A stretch of 64,000 nucleotides of DNA. Source: Macrocystis pyrifera (lineage: Eukaryota; Sar; Phaeophyceae; Laminariales; Laminariaceae). The first letter of the stretch is position 1. Each line of letters opens with the position of its first letter. Shown one piece after another: positions 38,149-51,331 of this stretch. Under the pieces are notes generated by a model. That model was not told where the DNA came from, did not search any database, and worked only from the letters and a program-made list of their open reading frames with translations. The DNA is taken from positions 13,481,659-13,545,658 of the forward strand of contig JASSKH010000001.1 in assembly GCA_031763025.1 (NCBI GenBank), in the 5' to 3' direction. A program made the translations under genes and the position numbers.

Positions 38149-38194
<46 letters not shown>

Positions 38195-39188
38195 TACATA
38201 TATTATATATGGGTTGGGTTGGCGTCGGTTGGCAACGACACTGTAAAACATGCCGCTCACTACGTGAGCTAGACATCCAGGGTACCGTTTTTTTTTTTTT
38301 TTTTTTTTTTTTGGCGGTCGCCCACAGCTGGTCGTCTAGTTAGATCATTTGTGCGAGGTAAAGAACCTTTACTCTGCACAAGGGAATTGATCGTATCACG
38401 TAGTGTTCAAGGTAAGACACCCAAGAGGCAGTTACACAGTACTCCCATTGCTGTCTCTGGAAGTGGCCACACCGGAAATTAAACTAACTCATTGAAGCTG
38501 TCATCCATATCCAAGTCCGCCTAACAAGCGGCTCTTAGTAGGATGCAGCTCACCCCTTCATGTGACTCGCCGGACACCCCACGGCGCTTCGCGCTTGGTG
38601 CAAGCAATATCTGCCTGGTCGGTGAAAACCCGACATGCTCCGTCCCGGCATTGTAGGGATGCGAGGGTCTATGGTCATACGACTACGGCCATGCATGAGA
38701 TCGAGTACATCTCTCCTATCGAGTACACCCCCCCCCCCCTCCCTACATCCCTCTCCGTCTCGAAGGGGATCGTGGTCAATGGTCAAATGCCCAAGGCAAG
38801 CAACAAATGAGTACGCCCCCGCCCCCCCCCCCTCCCCGAATCGCCTCAAAACCTCCTCCCGATTCCTTGCCCCAATCATCCCAACCGAACAACTAGCAGA
38901 CATGATGATTCACCCCTGAAACATAACTCTGCCCCCGCCGCCCTCCAATATACAACAAGACACCCCCACCCCCCCCGTCCCCGTTTCTCTCCCCCCAACC
39001 AGAGCACTATTCACCAAACCCCACTGCCCGCCCCAAACATAACCCCGCCCCCTCCGGTGGCGAACGAACCAAACAAAAAATACCGCCGCCCCGCCCCGCC
39101 CCCCGCCTCGCCCGTCCCCCTGCCCAGCCCCCCCCCAAACCAAACCAAACCACAAGAAACCCCCCAATCCCTAACAAAAAAGGAAACG

Positions 39189-39226
<38 letters not shown>

Positions 39227-39265
39227 TTCCCCCCCCCCTCCCCGCCCCTCAACCATTCCACAAAC

Positions 39266-39301
<36 letters not shown>

Positions 39302-42300
39302 TCCGGCCACCTGATAGATGACCCCGCCCCCGCCGGCAGCGAACAAAAACGTCTCGGCCGGGTCCGCGGTGATCGTCCTCAGGAAGACAGGACAAGTCGC
39401 CGACAGGAGGAGACGCCCCGATCCCGAGTCCCAGACGCGCGCCGTCCGGTCGAGCGAGCAGGTGTACACCCTCCCGCCGCCTTTGGCCGCGAAGATACCC
39501 GTCACCGGGAGGGAGTGCTGGGACGCCGTCCATGTGGTGGGGAAGGAGGAGTGGCGGCCGCCGCCGCTACTGCTACTGGTGCCGGCACCGCCACCCTGGG
39601 GTTTCAGTAAAAAACAGAGGCGTGCGTGCGTGCGCGCAAAAAAAGAAAAACGAAAAAAGGGAATACATACGGGTATATATGTTAATCGGAATGTATTTAA
39701 AGCAAACCACAGCACAATGGAGTAATAGATCGAAAAAAAAATAGGCCTTATGGACTCCCACTCCCGTCGTAGACAAAACACTTGGGAAATTAGAGCCAGA
39801 TGTTGGTTTCTGTATGTAACCGTAACAGTGCAGCACTAAAAACGGTTACTAATTAATTGAGCATCCCCTTTATGGTAGGCCTTAAGGGCTGCACTCCCAT
39901 TGTAGACACGAAACACTTGGAATTACAGTCATATTTTTGTTTCTGCACGTAGCTGTAAGGTAAGGTTCGCACCCTGATGGGTCAAGGGCGAATAAAAAAA
40001 ACGTTCAAGAAGATCAAGAAGAACCGACGACGGGAAATCACTGCTGTGGTAGGGTTGACATAAAAAAAAGAACACTGCTGTGGTAGTGTTGATATAAAAA
40101 AATAATAGTCTACAGCAGCTGTCGCTCGCTTGAAACCCGCGCATCGCTGCCACCGCCACCGCTTCTAGAGCTACCGCCAGCGCCGCCCTGAACTGAGGAG
40201 AGGTGCGGCAAGGCTAAACCCACAATACGAAAGCAACGACAACACCAACAACAACAATCAACACCAACGCCAACAACAACAACAACACCAACATCAACAA
40301 GAGGCGGCGGATCGCATTGTGATCAGATTAAAGACGACGCACACAGACACATCAAACACACACAAACTTTGGAGCACAACGAAGCACCATAATACACAGA
40401 CAAAACACCTCCAACCCTTCGGCACCGACACAACATCACAAAATCATGCACATACACACACATTCTGCGCGCACACGCAGATCGCCAACACCACCACCCA
40501 GCACTAAAAAAATATTTTTCAGTTCGGTACCTTGAACCCGGCGCCTCCTTCCGGGTCAACCGCGGCTAGCATGTTCCAGGCGGACACCATCGCGTCCTCC
40601 CCGCCGGAGTACAGAAAGCAGCCGTCGGGACTGAAGGCCAGCGCCGACACCGCCTACGGAGGAGGAACGAACCATGCGCAGTTGGTCGTGAAAAAAAACA
40701 ATCAAACGCAACACAACACAACACAACACAACACAACACAACACAACACAACACAACACAACACAACACAACACAACACAACACAACACAACACAACACA
40801 ACACGACACAACACAGCACAAATCAGCCCACCCGGCCCCGCCCCAACCCGCCCCAACCCATGCCACATCACACGAATACACACGCATGAAAACAAAACGA
40901 CACAGATTCGATACCGTTCATCATGGCCATGCCCCATCGCCATCGTCATCATCGTTCTCATAAAAATTATCATCATGTGCGGGGAACGACCCCTACCGTG
41001 CACGCCTTTCAAAATACTAGGAGACCTCATGACTGACCGACTTGACTGACCGGCTTGACTGACCGGCCCCGACATTAGATCTAGTATAATGAGGCCACAA
41101 GAGGCCTTGACGCGTCCGAAGTGACTCGTCTCCTACGTACGGCATGGATAGTACATTTGCCCGTCAGCCAACGCTTTTTACGCGCTCGAACTGTAGACTC
41201 TTATTCGCACCGTGCCCCTCCGAGCGCGCTAGACAGCTCTCGAAACACACGAGGCCTGTTCGTATAATAGTATAGCAAACAGTATAATTAGACCTTGCCC
41301 CAGCTTCGACAAAACAAGCTGAAATTTGTACCATAAAGGTTTTCGTATTTTTGCCTGTATGTATGTATACCAGGTATGTAAAGAAACAGAGAAGGGGGGG
41401 GGGGGGGTGTAATGAATCAATCACTTTCGCCAAAGAGAGACGGAACACATTTGATTGCAAACGCCTACCCTAAATAACCAGATACACCCAAAACACCAGC
41501 CGCCTAGGGAATTCTCGGAATGAAGACTTAAAGAGGACTTTAGTGTAGGCTACCAACCATGTCGTCGAGGCTGGACCAAGTTTCAGACACACAGAGCACA
41601 TCCCACTCCACTCCACTCCACCCCATCCCCCTCCCACCCCATCCAATCACATCTCCTCCCATCCCAGCCCGTCCCACCCCACCACGCCATCCAATCACAT
41701 CCCATATCATCCCATCCCATCCCATCCCATCCCATCCCATCCCATCCCATCCCATCCCATCCCATCCAATGACATGACATCTCATCCCATCCCGCCCCAG
41801 CCCATCCCATCACATCTTACCTTGTAGTGGGCATCCCAAGCGTGCAGCAGTGCGCCGCTCGCGACCTCCCAGAGGTACACTCTCCCCGACAACCCCCCCC
41901 CTGCACACAGCCACCCGTCGTCTGCGTGCATGCGTTCAAGCGGGGGGGGGGGGGCGACGATAAACGATTGGAAGACGAACCAAGAGGGGGAGGGGAGGGG
42001 TACTGATTACCATGCATGGCTATAGTCGAATGACCATAGACCCTCGCGTCCCTACAATGCCGGGACGGATCACGTCGGCTTTTCACCAACCAGACAGACA
42101 TTGCCTGCACCAAGCGCGAAATGCCGTGAGGTGTTGAGCGAGTCGCACCAAGGGCGAGCTGCATCTCACTGAGAACCGCTTTCGAGGCGGATTTTTTTGC
42201 ATACCTGGTATGGATGACGGCGTCAATGAAGGGGGGGAGGGGTGTAATGATGCTGTATACCTGGTATTTTGTAGCGATGCTGGGTCCAGCTGATAGCGAT

Positions 42301-45300
42301 GAGAGCCACGATGCTACCGCTGCGGCTGCTGCTGCTGCTACTGCTGCTGTACTGCTCGTGTTGCTGCTGCCTGCTACTAGTATTACCACTACTGCTGCTA
42401 CTACTACTACTACTATTAATACTACTGCTGCCTCCACTATTACTATTAAGGGTCATACTACTACGAGCGATGTATTGATACCACCACGATACTCTTAGTA
42501 CTACTAACCCCAACACCAACATCCCAACAATAACCAACACCAACACCAACACCGACACCATTATCACCTCCCCCACATCCACCCCCACCTCAACCACCAC
42601 CACCATCACCACCGGTAGACACAGGACCGGGTTACGACGCTCACCGGACACCGCGAGGGGGCCGAGCTTCTCGGGAGCGTGGCACTTGAGCCTCGGCTGC
42701 TCCGAGCCCCAGGCCCAGAAGTGCACCGCGGTTCCTTTCACCTGCCGCCAAACAAACATGCGAACGAATCCAGGAGTGCTTACGATACGACCCGGCTTCG
42801 ACAAAATGACTCATTAATGATGCCGGTATTATTTATTATTTATTTTCCATCCTATTCATCACCTTCGCCCTTATTTTTTTTTTTCCCCTATGAATAATCG
42901 TAACTCAGACCCGGGGTCAGATAGATACAAGTAGCAGCCTCTTATCCCCCCTCTCCCCACACTTCAGCCCTTTCGTTCTTCCCGCGTCGGCTCGCGTCGA
43001 AAATTGCGATGATAGTCGACACCACAGCAGTAGCTCCTCATTACACCTTCGTTCCCAAAAAAACAAAATCCTAATTTTACGGGGGTCCATAGTTAATAGG
43101 GCCTATAGTCTACATAAAAACATATATATACTTATTTTTATTAACAATATTTGGTCCTATTTACTATGGTCCCCCGTAATAGTCGTTCGCGCTTTTCTTC
43201 AAGGTAGTCAACACAATGTCAACCACTTGGTCGATCCTAGGCCAAGGTTCTCCACGACATGCAGCCCCCCAAGCCATCAACCAACCAACCAACAAACCCG
43301 CCAGCCAGTCAACCTACCAACCAATCAACCAACCAACCAACCAACCAACCAACCCGCCAGCCAGCCAACCAACCAAACAGCAAACCAAACAACAGGCCAA
43401 TGAACCCTTTCAAGACAGCAATCCCGTTTTGGGGACGGACCACCCAGAATTTGTTTGCCCTACCGGGGTCAACCAACCAACCAACCAATCGACCAACCAA
43501 CCAATCAACCAATCAACCAATCAATCAATCAACCAATCAACCAACCAACTACGGGGGTGCAAACGTTCTTCAGCGCACGACCTTTAACCAGAACGAAGGG
43601 AAGGTTGCCATCACCGGAAGGAACCGAACAACCAGCAGCATTAGCCATTTTAGTACTGCAGTCCCGTTCTGAGGACAAGTCACTTGGAATTAGACTGGGT
43701 TCGTCCCAAAAATTGGGACTGCAGTGCTAAAGGGGTTGAGGTTCTTATCGGAAAGATCTGGTCGAGAGATCCTTCTAAAAAATATATAGAAATGTTCGAC
43801 TTTTTATTTTTAGCACGTAGCAAGCACCCTTACCGGCATTGTCGAGAGAACAAAAAAAGGATCGTTGTTGAGAAACGATCGCACTTACCCCTGTGCGAAA
43901 GTCCAACGCCTCCTTACGAAAACCAACTAACTAGGGGTGAGGTGCGGAGAGCAGGACGGAGGTTGGAGGATGGAGGGGCGGAGGGAGCGTGGCTGGGGGG
44001 GGGGGGTGGCACGGCAAAAAAAAACAGAGGTGGTACCCCCGGCAGTCAGAGCAAGTGCTCTCAATATTAATACTGCTCCTGTACACTTGCATGTTGACAC
44101 GTGATCGTTCGTCTTTAAGCTACTGGTATGCACGATACCACGAGGTACTTTGTACATGGCAGACAGCAGTGCTCTACAGCGGTATGTATGTGCTCCTGCT
44201 TCTGCTGCTTCTTGTGGTTGCATGGTATAATAGGTGTTCCTGCTGCTGCTGCTGCTGCTGCTGCTCACTTGGGCTACTCTGCGTATCGTGAGACCTGAAT
44301 GCACGTGTACAGCTCTTGCTCTTCTAGTAGCTGCTCTATCCCTCAGTGCACTAGCTCTACGTACGTACAGTAGTTGCTCTTCGTAGCTCGACATGTTCTA
44401 TTGCCTGGCATACGTTTACGTTCGTACAGCAGTAGCTATGGTGCCAGCCCGTACATCCTCGATGTTTGACGCGCTTGTGCAACCTACGTACGTGCTACTT
44501 GTAGCGATCGTGCCCAAATGGCTTCAACAGTCAAGCGGCTGCTCTCGAGCTTGGGGTTAGCCTCTCCCGCCACGGCTTCCCCACCCAGCAAGCAGCAAAC
44601 AGCAAGCCCACCCTGCAGCAGCCCTTGGCATCCCCGGCGAAATAACAGAGCAGTGGTGTAGACTGGCTGTAGACTACTCGTTGTCGCGTATCAATGGTGA
44701 TCAAAACTACCTGTACAGCAGTCAGTAGTCAAGACACGCTGCTTGCTGCTGCTGCTGCCGGTGCTGCTGCTCGACAGCCGGGCTCTGGGGCCCAACACCG
44801 CCAACAGTCAACCCAGTCGGCGACTATCAGCATGATACGCACAAGCATCCAAGGACATTCGCTAACGGGACATGGATTGGAAAAGGGGAGAGATGGTGGG
44901 GAGGAGGATGCTCATCTCACATCCCACACACACCACCACCCACCACCCACCCACCACCCACCACCCAAGATAGTTGCACCTCTTGTCTTGCCCTGGCAGC
45001 TGGAGGATGCACTGTCGCCGAAACGAGCTTGCGGTTAAAAAAGGACGCAAACAAGTCTTGGTTATCTCCCCATGTTTGCGTGTAACGACGCAATGCTACT
45101 GTCATTGCTGCTGATTCTGCTACTGCTGCTGCTGAAACCTTAGACCCCTCCCGGAACAGGGACCTTCGACGAACACCTACCTGTGCACTGGCGACAAAGT
45201 CTCCGGCGATGAGAGCGGTGGATCCTGGCTGTGCAGAGCAGTTCTTGAGGCTCGTAATCTGGGTGCCCGTGAGAACGTCCACCACTGTGGCCAGGCCGTC

Positions 45301-45336
45301 ACCGCCGGCGGCCGTCAGCAGTGCCACCTCCCTCAT
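33632..45336 (-). CDS. Gene C: WD40 protein of the WDR18 / IPI3 family
   Basis: Exons, 5' to 3' on minus: 45336-45181, 42741-42645, 41921-41821, 40653-40531, 39595-39311, 36456-about 36314, 35519-35392, and C-terminal exon(s) within about 34090-33632. From the ATG ([20 protein letters not shown]) the first five exons join in phase. WD repeats: [112 protein letters not shown]. Then [16 protein letters not shown] and a C-terminal coiled coil ([19 protein letters not shown]). Order and spacing follow human WDR18, including the region after the last blade and the terminal coil. WDR18/Ipi3 is part of the Rix1/PELP1-TEX10 complex that matures pre-60S ribosomes in the nucleolus and nucleoplasm. A poly(G) run follows the 39311 donor and another the 36314 donor; the latter leaves that donor uncertain. 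The last exon boundary is also unsettled. Confidence 0.86.
34160..34570 (-). mobile_element. LINE 3' fragment, includes the zinc knuckle
   Basis: On minus, [18 protein letters not shown] gives a CxC...H...C knuckle. Next come [16 protein letters not shown] and [14 protein letters not shown], with the frame lost near the end. The 3' end AAATGAGTACC is followed by a C run (G run on plus at about 34162-34180). It has an in-frame stop after RECEV. A (GGA)n array lies at its 5' end. Confidence 0.75.
35672..36058 (-). mobile_element. SINE-like element (S9), longest form with 5' hairpin
   Basis: The minus-strand 5' end is GATCATTTCTGTGCGGGGAG and AACCTTCCCTCCGCACA, a hairpin, followed by GATCGTATTACGTAGTGT and the usual body to GTACAC plus C run. 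Lies in gene C. Confidence 0.82.
37213..37316 (+). mobile_element. MITE-1 copy
   Basis: TTACGGGGGACCATAGTAAA at the left, ACTATGGACCCCCGTAA at the right. The two arms are of different subtypes. Confidence 0.88.
38341..38739 (+). mobile_element. SINE-like element (S10), longest form with 5' hairpin
   Basis: Starts TAGATCATTTGTGCGAGGTA, hairpin arms GTGCGAGGTAAAG and CTTTACTCTGCAC, body, then CTATCGAGTACAC and C run. A LINE 3' end (38745) follows at once. Confidence 0.82.
38745..38835 (+). mobile_element. LINE 3' end
   Basis: CTCCGTCTCGAAGGGGATCG, GGCAAGCAACAAATGAGTAC, then C-rich tail. Directly after SINE-like S10. Confidence 0.68.
40709..40815. repeat. (ACACA)n pentamer microsatellite
   Basis: About 21 units of CACAA, just upstream (on minus) of gene C exon 40653. 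Confidence 0.95.
41590..41815. repeat. (CATCC)n pentamer array
   Basis: A perfect block at about 41705-41768 with degenerate flanks, ending at the gene C donor beside 41821. Confidence 0.92.
41984..42229 (-). mobile_element. SINE-like element (S11) carrying a TACCTGGTA insertion
   Basis: Reverse of the family. Where other copies read TTGCATATGGATGA this one reads TGCATACCTGGTATGGATGA. Confidence 0.8.
43077..43179 (-). mobile_element. MITE-1 copy
   Basis: TTACGGGGGTCCATAGTTAA at the left, TTTACTATGGTCCCCCGTAA at the right. Gene C, near exon 42741. Confidence 0.87.
43265..43550. repeat. (AACC)n / (AATC)n array
   Basis: Two blocks of CAACCAACC separated by a half P95 element. The open frames in it are low-complexity. 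Confidence 0.88.
43405..43455. mobile_element. P95 palindromic element, left half only
   Basis: CAGCAATCCCGTTTTGGGGA, cut off by the AACC-rich array. Confidence 0.5.
43645..43738. mobile_element. P95 palindromic element
   Basis: Arms TTAGTACTGCAGTCCCGTTC and TTGGGACTGCAGTGCTAA around CACTTGGAATTAGACTG. Confidence 0.75.
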
Positions 45337-45949
45337 GATCGATTCCGTTCCGTGCCAGTGCTCTTGTTCCCGCAACAAGTTAGTTGTGCGCGCGTCTGGC
45401 TGCCGTGCTGTGTGCTGCTCTGTGCGTCCTGTATCCAAAGAGCGAAGTTTACAAAAGGTTTCGTACAGTACTGGAGGCGAAAATATAAAGGGGAGAGGGC
45501 CCATATTCCTGTTTTTCGTGTTTTTAGTCGGTCGTTTTTTCACGTAAAACATAGTATGGACTGTCTCGTGCAAACCGCGCCGCATATCAACCAAACTCCC
45601 ACACGCACACACTCACACACAGGAAGGATCATAACAGTGTGTCCCCGACTGGGGTGCCGAGAGAAAAAAAAACGCACGACTCTGACGGACGCCTCTCCCT
45701 CGCGCGCCCTCGAGCGTCTGGTACGCGGCGTCGGCTCTGGCTGGCGGGGCGGGAAGATCTCTGCAGTGTGCGGCGTTGTCGTATCCTGTTTTCTTTCCTA
45801 CAAACAAACCTACGTTGGTTGGTTGTTGTGACTTTTATTGACAGGAAAAGACACAAAAATATCATCCATTTTGCGTATCGGACTGCCTGTGGCACCTCAA
45901 GAGTTACCACCACCACCTGGAGGAGGAGTGGCCGTGCATTATATCCATC
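45337..45949. promoter_or_regulatory. Shared upstream region of head-to-head genes C and D
   Basis: About 610 bp between the two start codons, with none of the repeat families described here. A candidate bidirectional promoter. The frame upstream of the gene D ATG is open back to an AG at 45843, so a 5' exon could lie further upstream and shrink or cross this space. Confidence 0.4.
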
Positions 45950-48900
45950 ATGGGATCTTTCGGGCTCCCGGCCATTAACGAGGAAGAGCTGGTGGCTGCC
46001 TCCGTGGTTTGCGTGCTGACCGGCGTCGCTCTGTGCTTCTTCTCTTACAGGTAAGCGAGAGACAACGGAGACAACCTGGAGGGGCGATGGGCCGAAAAAC
46101 TGCAAGAAGAAAACAGAAAACATGTTTATGTTTGTCTTGAGAAAACTATTGCATGAACGTTTTGGGGAGACAAACTACTTGGAATTAGTATAGTTTTTGC
46201 GTGGTGGTGAAAAAAAAAAGAGACCCTCGTTCGCTCGCGAGGAGGAGGTCGGTTCTCTGAACGAGTATGTACCAGATACAGTATAATGGTGCTTGCTGCT
46301 CACGCACGTCGATTTTCTGTTTCGACGGAAGCAAAGGAACGAAGAACCAGTCAGCGCGTCCATCCGCTCGTCTTGTATTCGTGTTCAAGGTACCTGGTAT
46401 ATCGCATGTCTGCCTCTTCTTCCCGTGTGTTTCGTCGTTTCCTTCGAGCGAAGTGACGTTCTCGGCTCTCTCTCTGTCTCTCTCGTGGAACGGTCATGTT
46501 CCCACCCGCCCACTACGTAGGCGCTTGGTGTGTGAAGAAAAGGAATTTGCCCTGCGAGGCGCCAGGGAGCATTCTGTCATACTACATCATGTATCATTCT
46601 ATCGTGCTGCTGCATGCACACAAACAGCAAGTTCGTTTGTGATCTACTTTACATGTGTCACGACTTGTGAACCACCAACCATGCACACTGATCCTGAATA
46701 TCAGTATGTTGTGTGACTTCACGTAGCCATCTATCTACGTGCTTACCTGCCAGGTATATATGCTCTCTCTGTTGCCCTCTATCTGTGATCGTCGTTTCTG
46801 CGTGTTGCCGCGCCCGATGATGGTCCATGTGATCCCCCCCCCCCCCCCGGCCGGGGGGAAAAAAACGTATTGTGTGCGAGCACCGAAATATTTGGAGGTG
46901 TTTCTATTGTTACGAGTCGGAACGGGCGCTCCGTCTCGGAAGGGACGCACGCGTGGTCAAAGGTCAAAGGATTAATACGAAGCACAGCGAGCAACAAAAA
47001 TGAGTTCGCCCCCCTTCCCGCTGCCTCCGAGCGAGGGCTCCTAGCCACGCACCACTGCGCAGCTATATGCATGATGCCTACCTCCGGTTGCAAGTCACAG
47101 CTATCTTCCAGCTATCAAAGTTCCTACGAAAGTACAGCAGTAGTACGTACCTCAGACCTGGTACACAACGGAATGAACGATGGCAGACCAAAAATGAGCA
47201 TCATGTATGATCCCACCAGAGTCCCCTTTTCAGTAGTATTTTATGAAATTTTGAAATAATCTTATTCTGTGCGAGAGAAATTGTACACTACTACCGTTTC
47301 ATGAGAGCGTCATGTGCGGGGCCGGCGAGCGACAACCCTGCGAGTAAGTAAGCAGCTTTTAGTGGCCCGCGCTTGGGACTCGCTTCGCGGGACTACTTAC
47401 TACTACTACTGCTGCTGACGAAAGAAGCATACGTACAGCAAACATATCGTACATGCATCTATTTACCCGGTGTATAGAGCAGTACTTACATTTATTTACA
47501 TGCAGACATCGAAATATCGAAAATACACAGAATTCTTGGCTCGGGACGGTTCACGAAGCCATGTCATGAATGTCGACTCCAAACTCTTCAGCACGTACAT
47601 CAGAGCTCCATAAATATTACACCCACCAGTACTTCCGCACCAGCCTGAGATAATAGTGCTCGGCAGATATTATTTACGTTACAATAATAATATTATTAAA
47701 TAATAGTATATACCAGGCAACCGTAGATTACATACGAAGTCTGTACGTACGTCCACACTCGTCAGCAGGAATTACTACTATTTGGGAATCGGCGCGCTCT
47801 ACACTACTCGTACATAGTATAATAGTGGCCCCTCATGTGCCAGCCGGAAATGCCGGCACTTCATGTAGCTATTGCTGTTACTATTGCTATTGCTATTGCT
47901 ATTGCTATTGCTATTGCTATTGCTATTGCTATTCGGCATATTGCCACTACAGCAGTATTAACTGTTAACACTGCTTGTTCACATCTGCGTTAAACGGGTT
48001 CACTGGCACTAAAGCGGGGCAACCGTTACTGCTCAACCTTCACCATAGACTATAGAAGGAGATCTCTTTTGTACCAGACATATATTTATTGCTGCTGTAC
48101 GTGTACATTAATAGTCTAACAATATCTTGCGACTGCTTCCACAGTTCTTATTACCAATTGGCGAGATGATGCGCCTATCTTATTTTGACAGCGAGCGCCA
48201 GAAGAAACAGGGACTTCCTTTCGAGTAACCCGGTGTCGGGATGTCGTAATGCGTGTATCGAAACTATTGATAAAATGATAGTGTTGGATATTGTGTCGAG
48301 ACCGTTCATATATCGAAAAATGCCGATATATCGGTATATCGTATCGAGCGTGTTCTGCCACTTGCGCCGTGACGCAGCCAAAAACAAAGAAACGAGGGCC
48401 CAAGTTGATGTTGTTCTTGTTGTTTCCCGCCAATGCGCGCACACAAGTTGACGACAGTAGAAAAATCTCCTGCTTTTCCGCGAGTTCCCGCATCAATAGC
48501 GACAGCGTCGTGCCAGGTATACTTACATGTTTACTGTAAATCTAGGCGAGCAGTACCATAAGACTGGCTTTCTTAGTTACTGAAGTACCTGGACCAGGAG
48601 ACCTATAAGATGATAAGAAACAGGAAAACTGGCCTATAGGCTGGATTTCTTATTTGAGAATATGGGTGCTTTATTTCCACGCTAAAATCAGTGTAATAGC
48701 GACCTGCAAATTTCCGTTTTTTTTGCTGCAAATTCGTACTACAGCAGCAAGCAGTAGTAGTTTCTTGCAACTTTATTTCGTCCCCATCAGTTTCGAAAAA
48801 ATCAGCCTTGAAAACTTGTCGGAGGTCGGAGGGGATGCCTTGCCGCTATTATTAACGATATATTGATTTATATCATATGTGAAGGTGTTACCTACTGAGC

Positions 48901-51294
48901 TTTAGGGGTAAAAGATCGATCGATCACCCACCCCAGGGCAACCCTTACAACACATGAAAAACAACACAACAGCTGTGAGATGATATTACGGGGGACCATA
49001 GTAAATAGGACCAAACATTGTTAGCAAAAATATGGAAATATATGGGTGTTTGTTTGCACCGTAGGTCCTATTAACTATGGTCCCCCGCTGTGAGATGGAG
49101 GATTTCGTCGAAGCTCATATTTACAAGCTGTGTGTGATGTTACGGAGGGCCATGGTAAATAGGACCAAATACTTGTAGTAAAAATATGGAAATATATGGG
49201 TGTTTGTGTGCACCGTAGGTAGTATTAACTATGTTCCCCCGTAATAGTTTGGATCGCGCGTACGTCGGGTTTGATGTTTTATATGGTCTCATTCATGCCG
49301 GGCATACAAGTCCGTATACGAGGAAGCCAAAATCTGAGGCTGCGGAATTCGAGAGGTGTATGTATAGAGCAGCAGTGCCGGTTGCCGCTATATCTCAAGC
49401 GTGTTACACGGCATGGTGATCACTCGTCATCACACACTTCAGGTTATACTGCTGTACAAGCACTATTAATAATCGTTTATTGTTGTTGCTGTTGTAGCTG
49501 TTGCCGCCACACACAGCCCTTCGTAGTCTACCACTCTGTACCGAAATATATGTACCTTTTGTATATTACTAATAATAGTCAATTAAACCGTTCCTTATAG
49601 TTCAAGACATATTGGTAGTCAGCATCCGCCGGGCCAGTTGAGCTTCCATCTCCTTCTCTCCACCATGCGGCCGCGATCACCTCGACTACAGCAGCAGCAG
49701 CAGCAGTAGCGTGTATCTTGCGAGTACTCCTATACCACAAGCACCACCGGCAGCAGGAGCAGCAGCAGCGGCAGTACCCTCTGGTCGTGGCGGTTGTGAG
49801 CTGTGACGGGTGCACAGCTGGCGTGCGGTGGGGCGGTACTACCACAGTAGTAATCTGTGTGTTTCTCGCGACCCGGCGGTGGCGATCGCTCGTGGCTGCT
49901 TCGTTGGGGAAACCGTCGACGACGAGTGTTTGTTCGTTGTGGTTGTTCCAGTACTCCGTATACTGCTACAAAAAAACATGGATGTGAAAGGCTGACGCGG
50001 AGTCGCGACGCCTGCCCCTCCCAGTTCATTGATTATCAGCTGTACATGGCCAACGGCCGCCTGTGTTCTGCTTGGAAGATACACCCAATATCAAAGTACC
50101 GTACTGCCTGTACACAGATCCTGCACAACCTGCACAACATACGTACATGATCTATATCTTAACGGCAGGTTAGGATCTAAAGAATGTAAATAAAGCAGAT
50201 AACGGCAGGTTGGTGAGATCTAAAGGATCTACATACAGCGGTAGACCGCGATCCGCCCGGCGCTTTGGTTTTTGGTGCGACCTGTGAGGCTCGTTGTTGT
50301 AACCGTTGTACCCGCTGAAACCGTCTGTAACTGTAACAAAGCGAAGTGACTGCGCGTTCGGCTACCACACCTGGTGCCTGCCTATGTATGCTGGTGTCAC
50401 TCTCGAGATATGAACGTATGAATCGCTGCTGTGTGGTTCTACGCTGACTCCTTCGCTCGTCGGCTGGCTGCCCAAAAGATTGTCACTGCTATGTAAAACC
50501 GCGTGTCCGGGGTACGTCAGTCAGTGTACACCAGTGACACAACAGCAGTAATAATATTACAGGGGACCAAGCAAACAGGACCTACGGTAACAAAAAAGCC
50601 TATTCCAGGTGTATTTTTCTATTTTTAACCAACAATATTTGGTTCTATTTACTATGGTCCCCCGTAATAGTAGCCGTGTTCGATTACGAAAGATAAACCG
50701 CTCACAAAGCTAAACACTGCAGTCGAGAAAGAACCATCTATAGAAAGCAGCAGACAGAGGCGGATTCGGGCGGGCTTGGTCATCCCCGAGGGGTGATTGA
50801 CGTTATAGTTGGAAGGTCGAATTGGGCCCAAGACGTATGCGCTTCTTTCGTTGGGTTATCAAGAGATAAAACCACCGAGCTGAGCAGTCAGCGCTGACTG
50901 CTGTGGTGGTGCGCTCTTTTTATGTGTGTTTCCTTCAGCTTCCGACCTTCTGGTCGACGAGTGTTATTTGTTGGTGGTTCTTCTCTCCACATTTTTGTCC
51001 CTTTCTCTCGAAAAGAAACGAACTCGGTGGGATGTTTGAACGCTGGCGTGTTTTTGTAGCTCAGTGGTTGAAAACAATGGTATATATATATGTATATATC
51101 TATATGTTCCCTTGGGCTGAGTTCGCCCTCACAACGGTTGATCAGAGCCTTTAGTCGGCGCTCTGACTGACTGCTGTATACAGCAGTAAACGAGCGCATA
51201 GCAAGCAGTGTACTACGCACACGGCGTTTTGCCAGGGGTATAGTAGGGCAATCCATCTGGTGCTACTGCTGGAGTGTGGCGAAATTGCTTTCCG

Positions 51295-51331
<37 letters not shown>

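Noticed and set aside
40556-41075. Cys/Val-rich frames on minus
   Set aside because: Produced by the CACAA pentamer array.
43216-43672. Asn/Gln/Pro/Thr-rich frames
   Set aside because: Produced by the AACC array; no exon borders.
51048-51145. tRNA-like stretch: TGTAGCTCAGTGGTTGAAA followed later by GGGCTGAGTTCGCCC
   Set aside because: It resembles a D-arm, but the T-loop lacks the TTCRA pattern in place, no acceptor stem pairs, and an AT repeat fills the middle.
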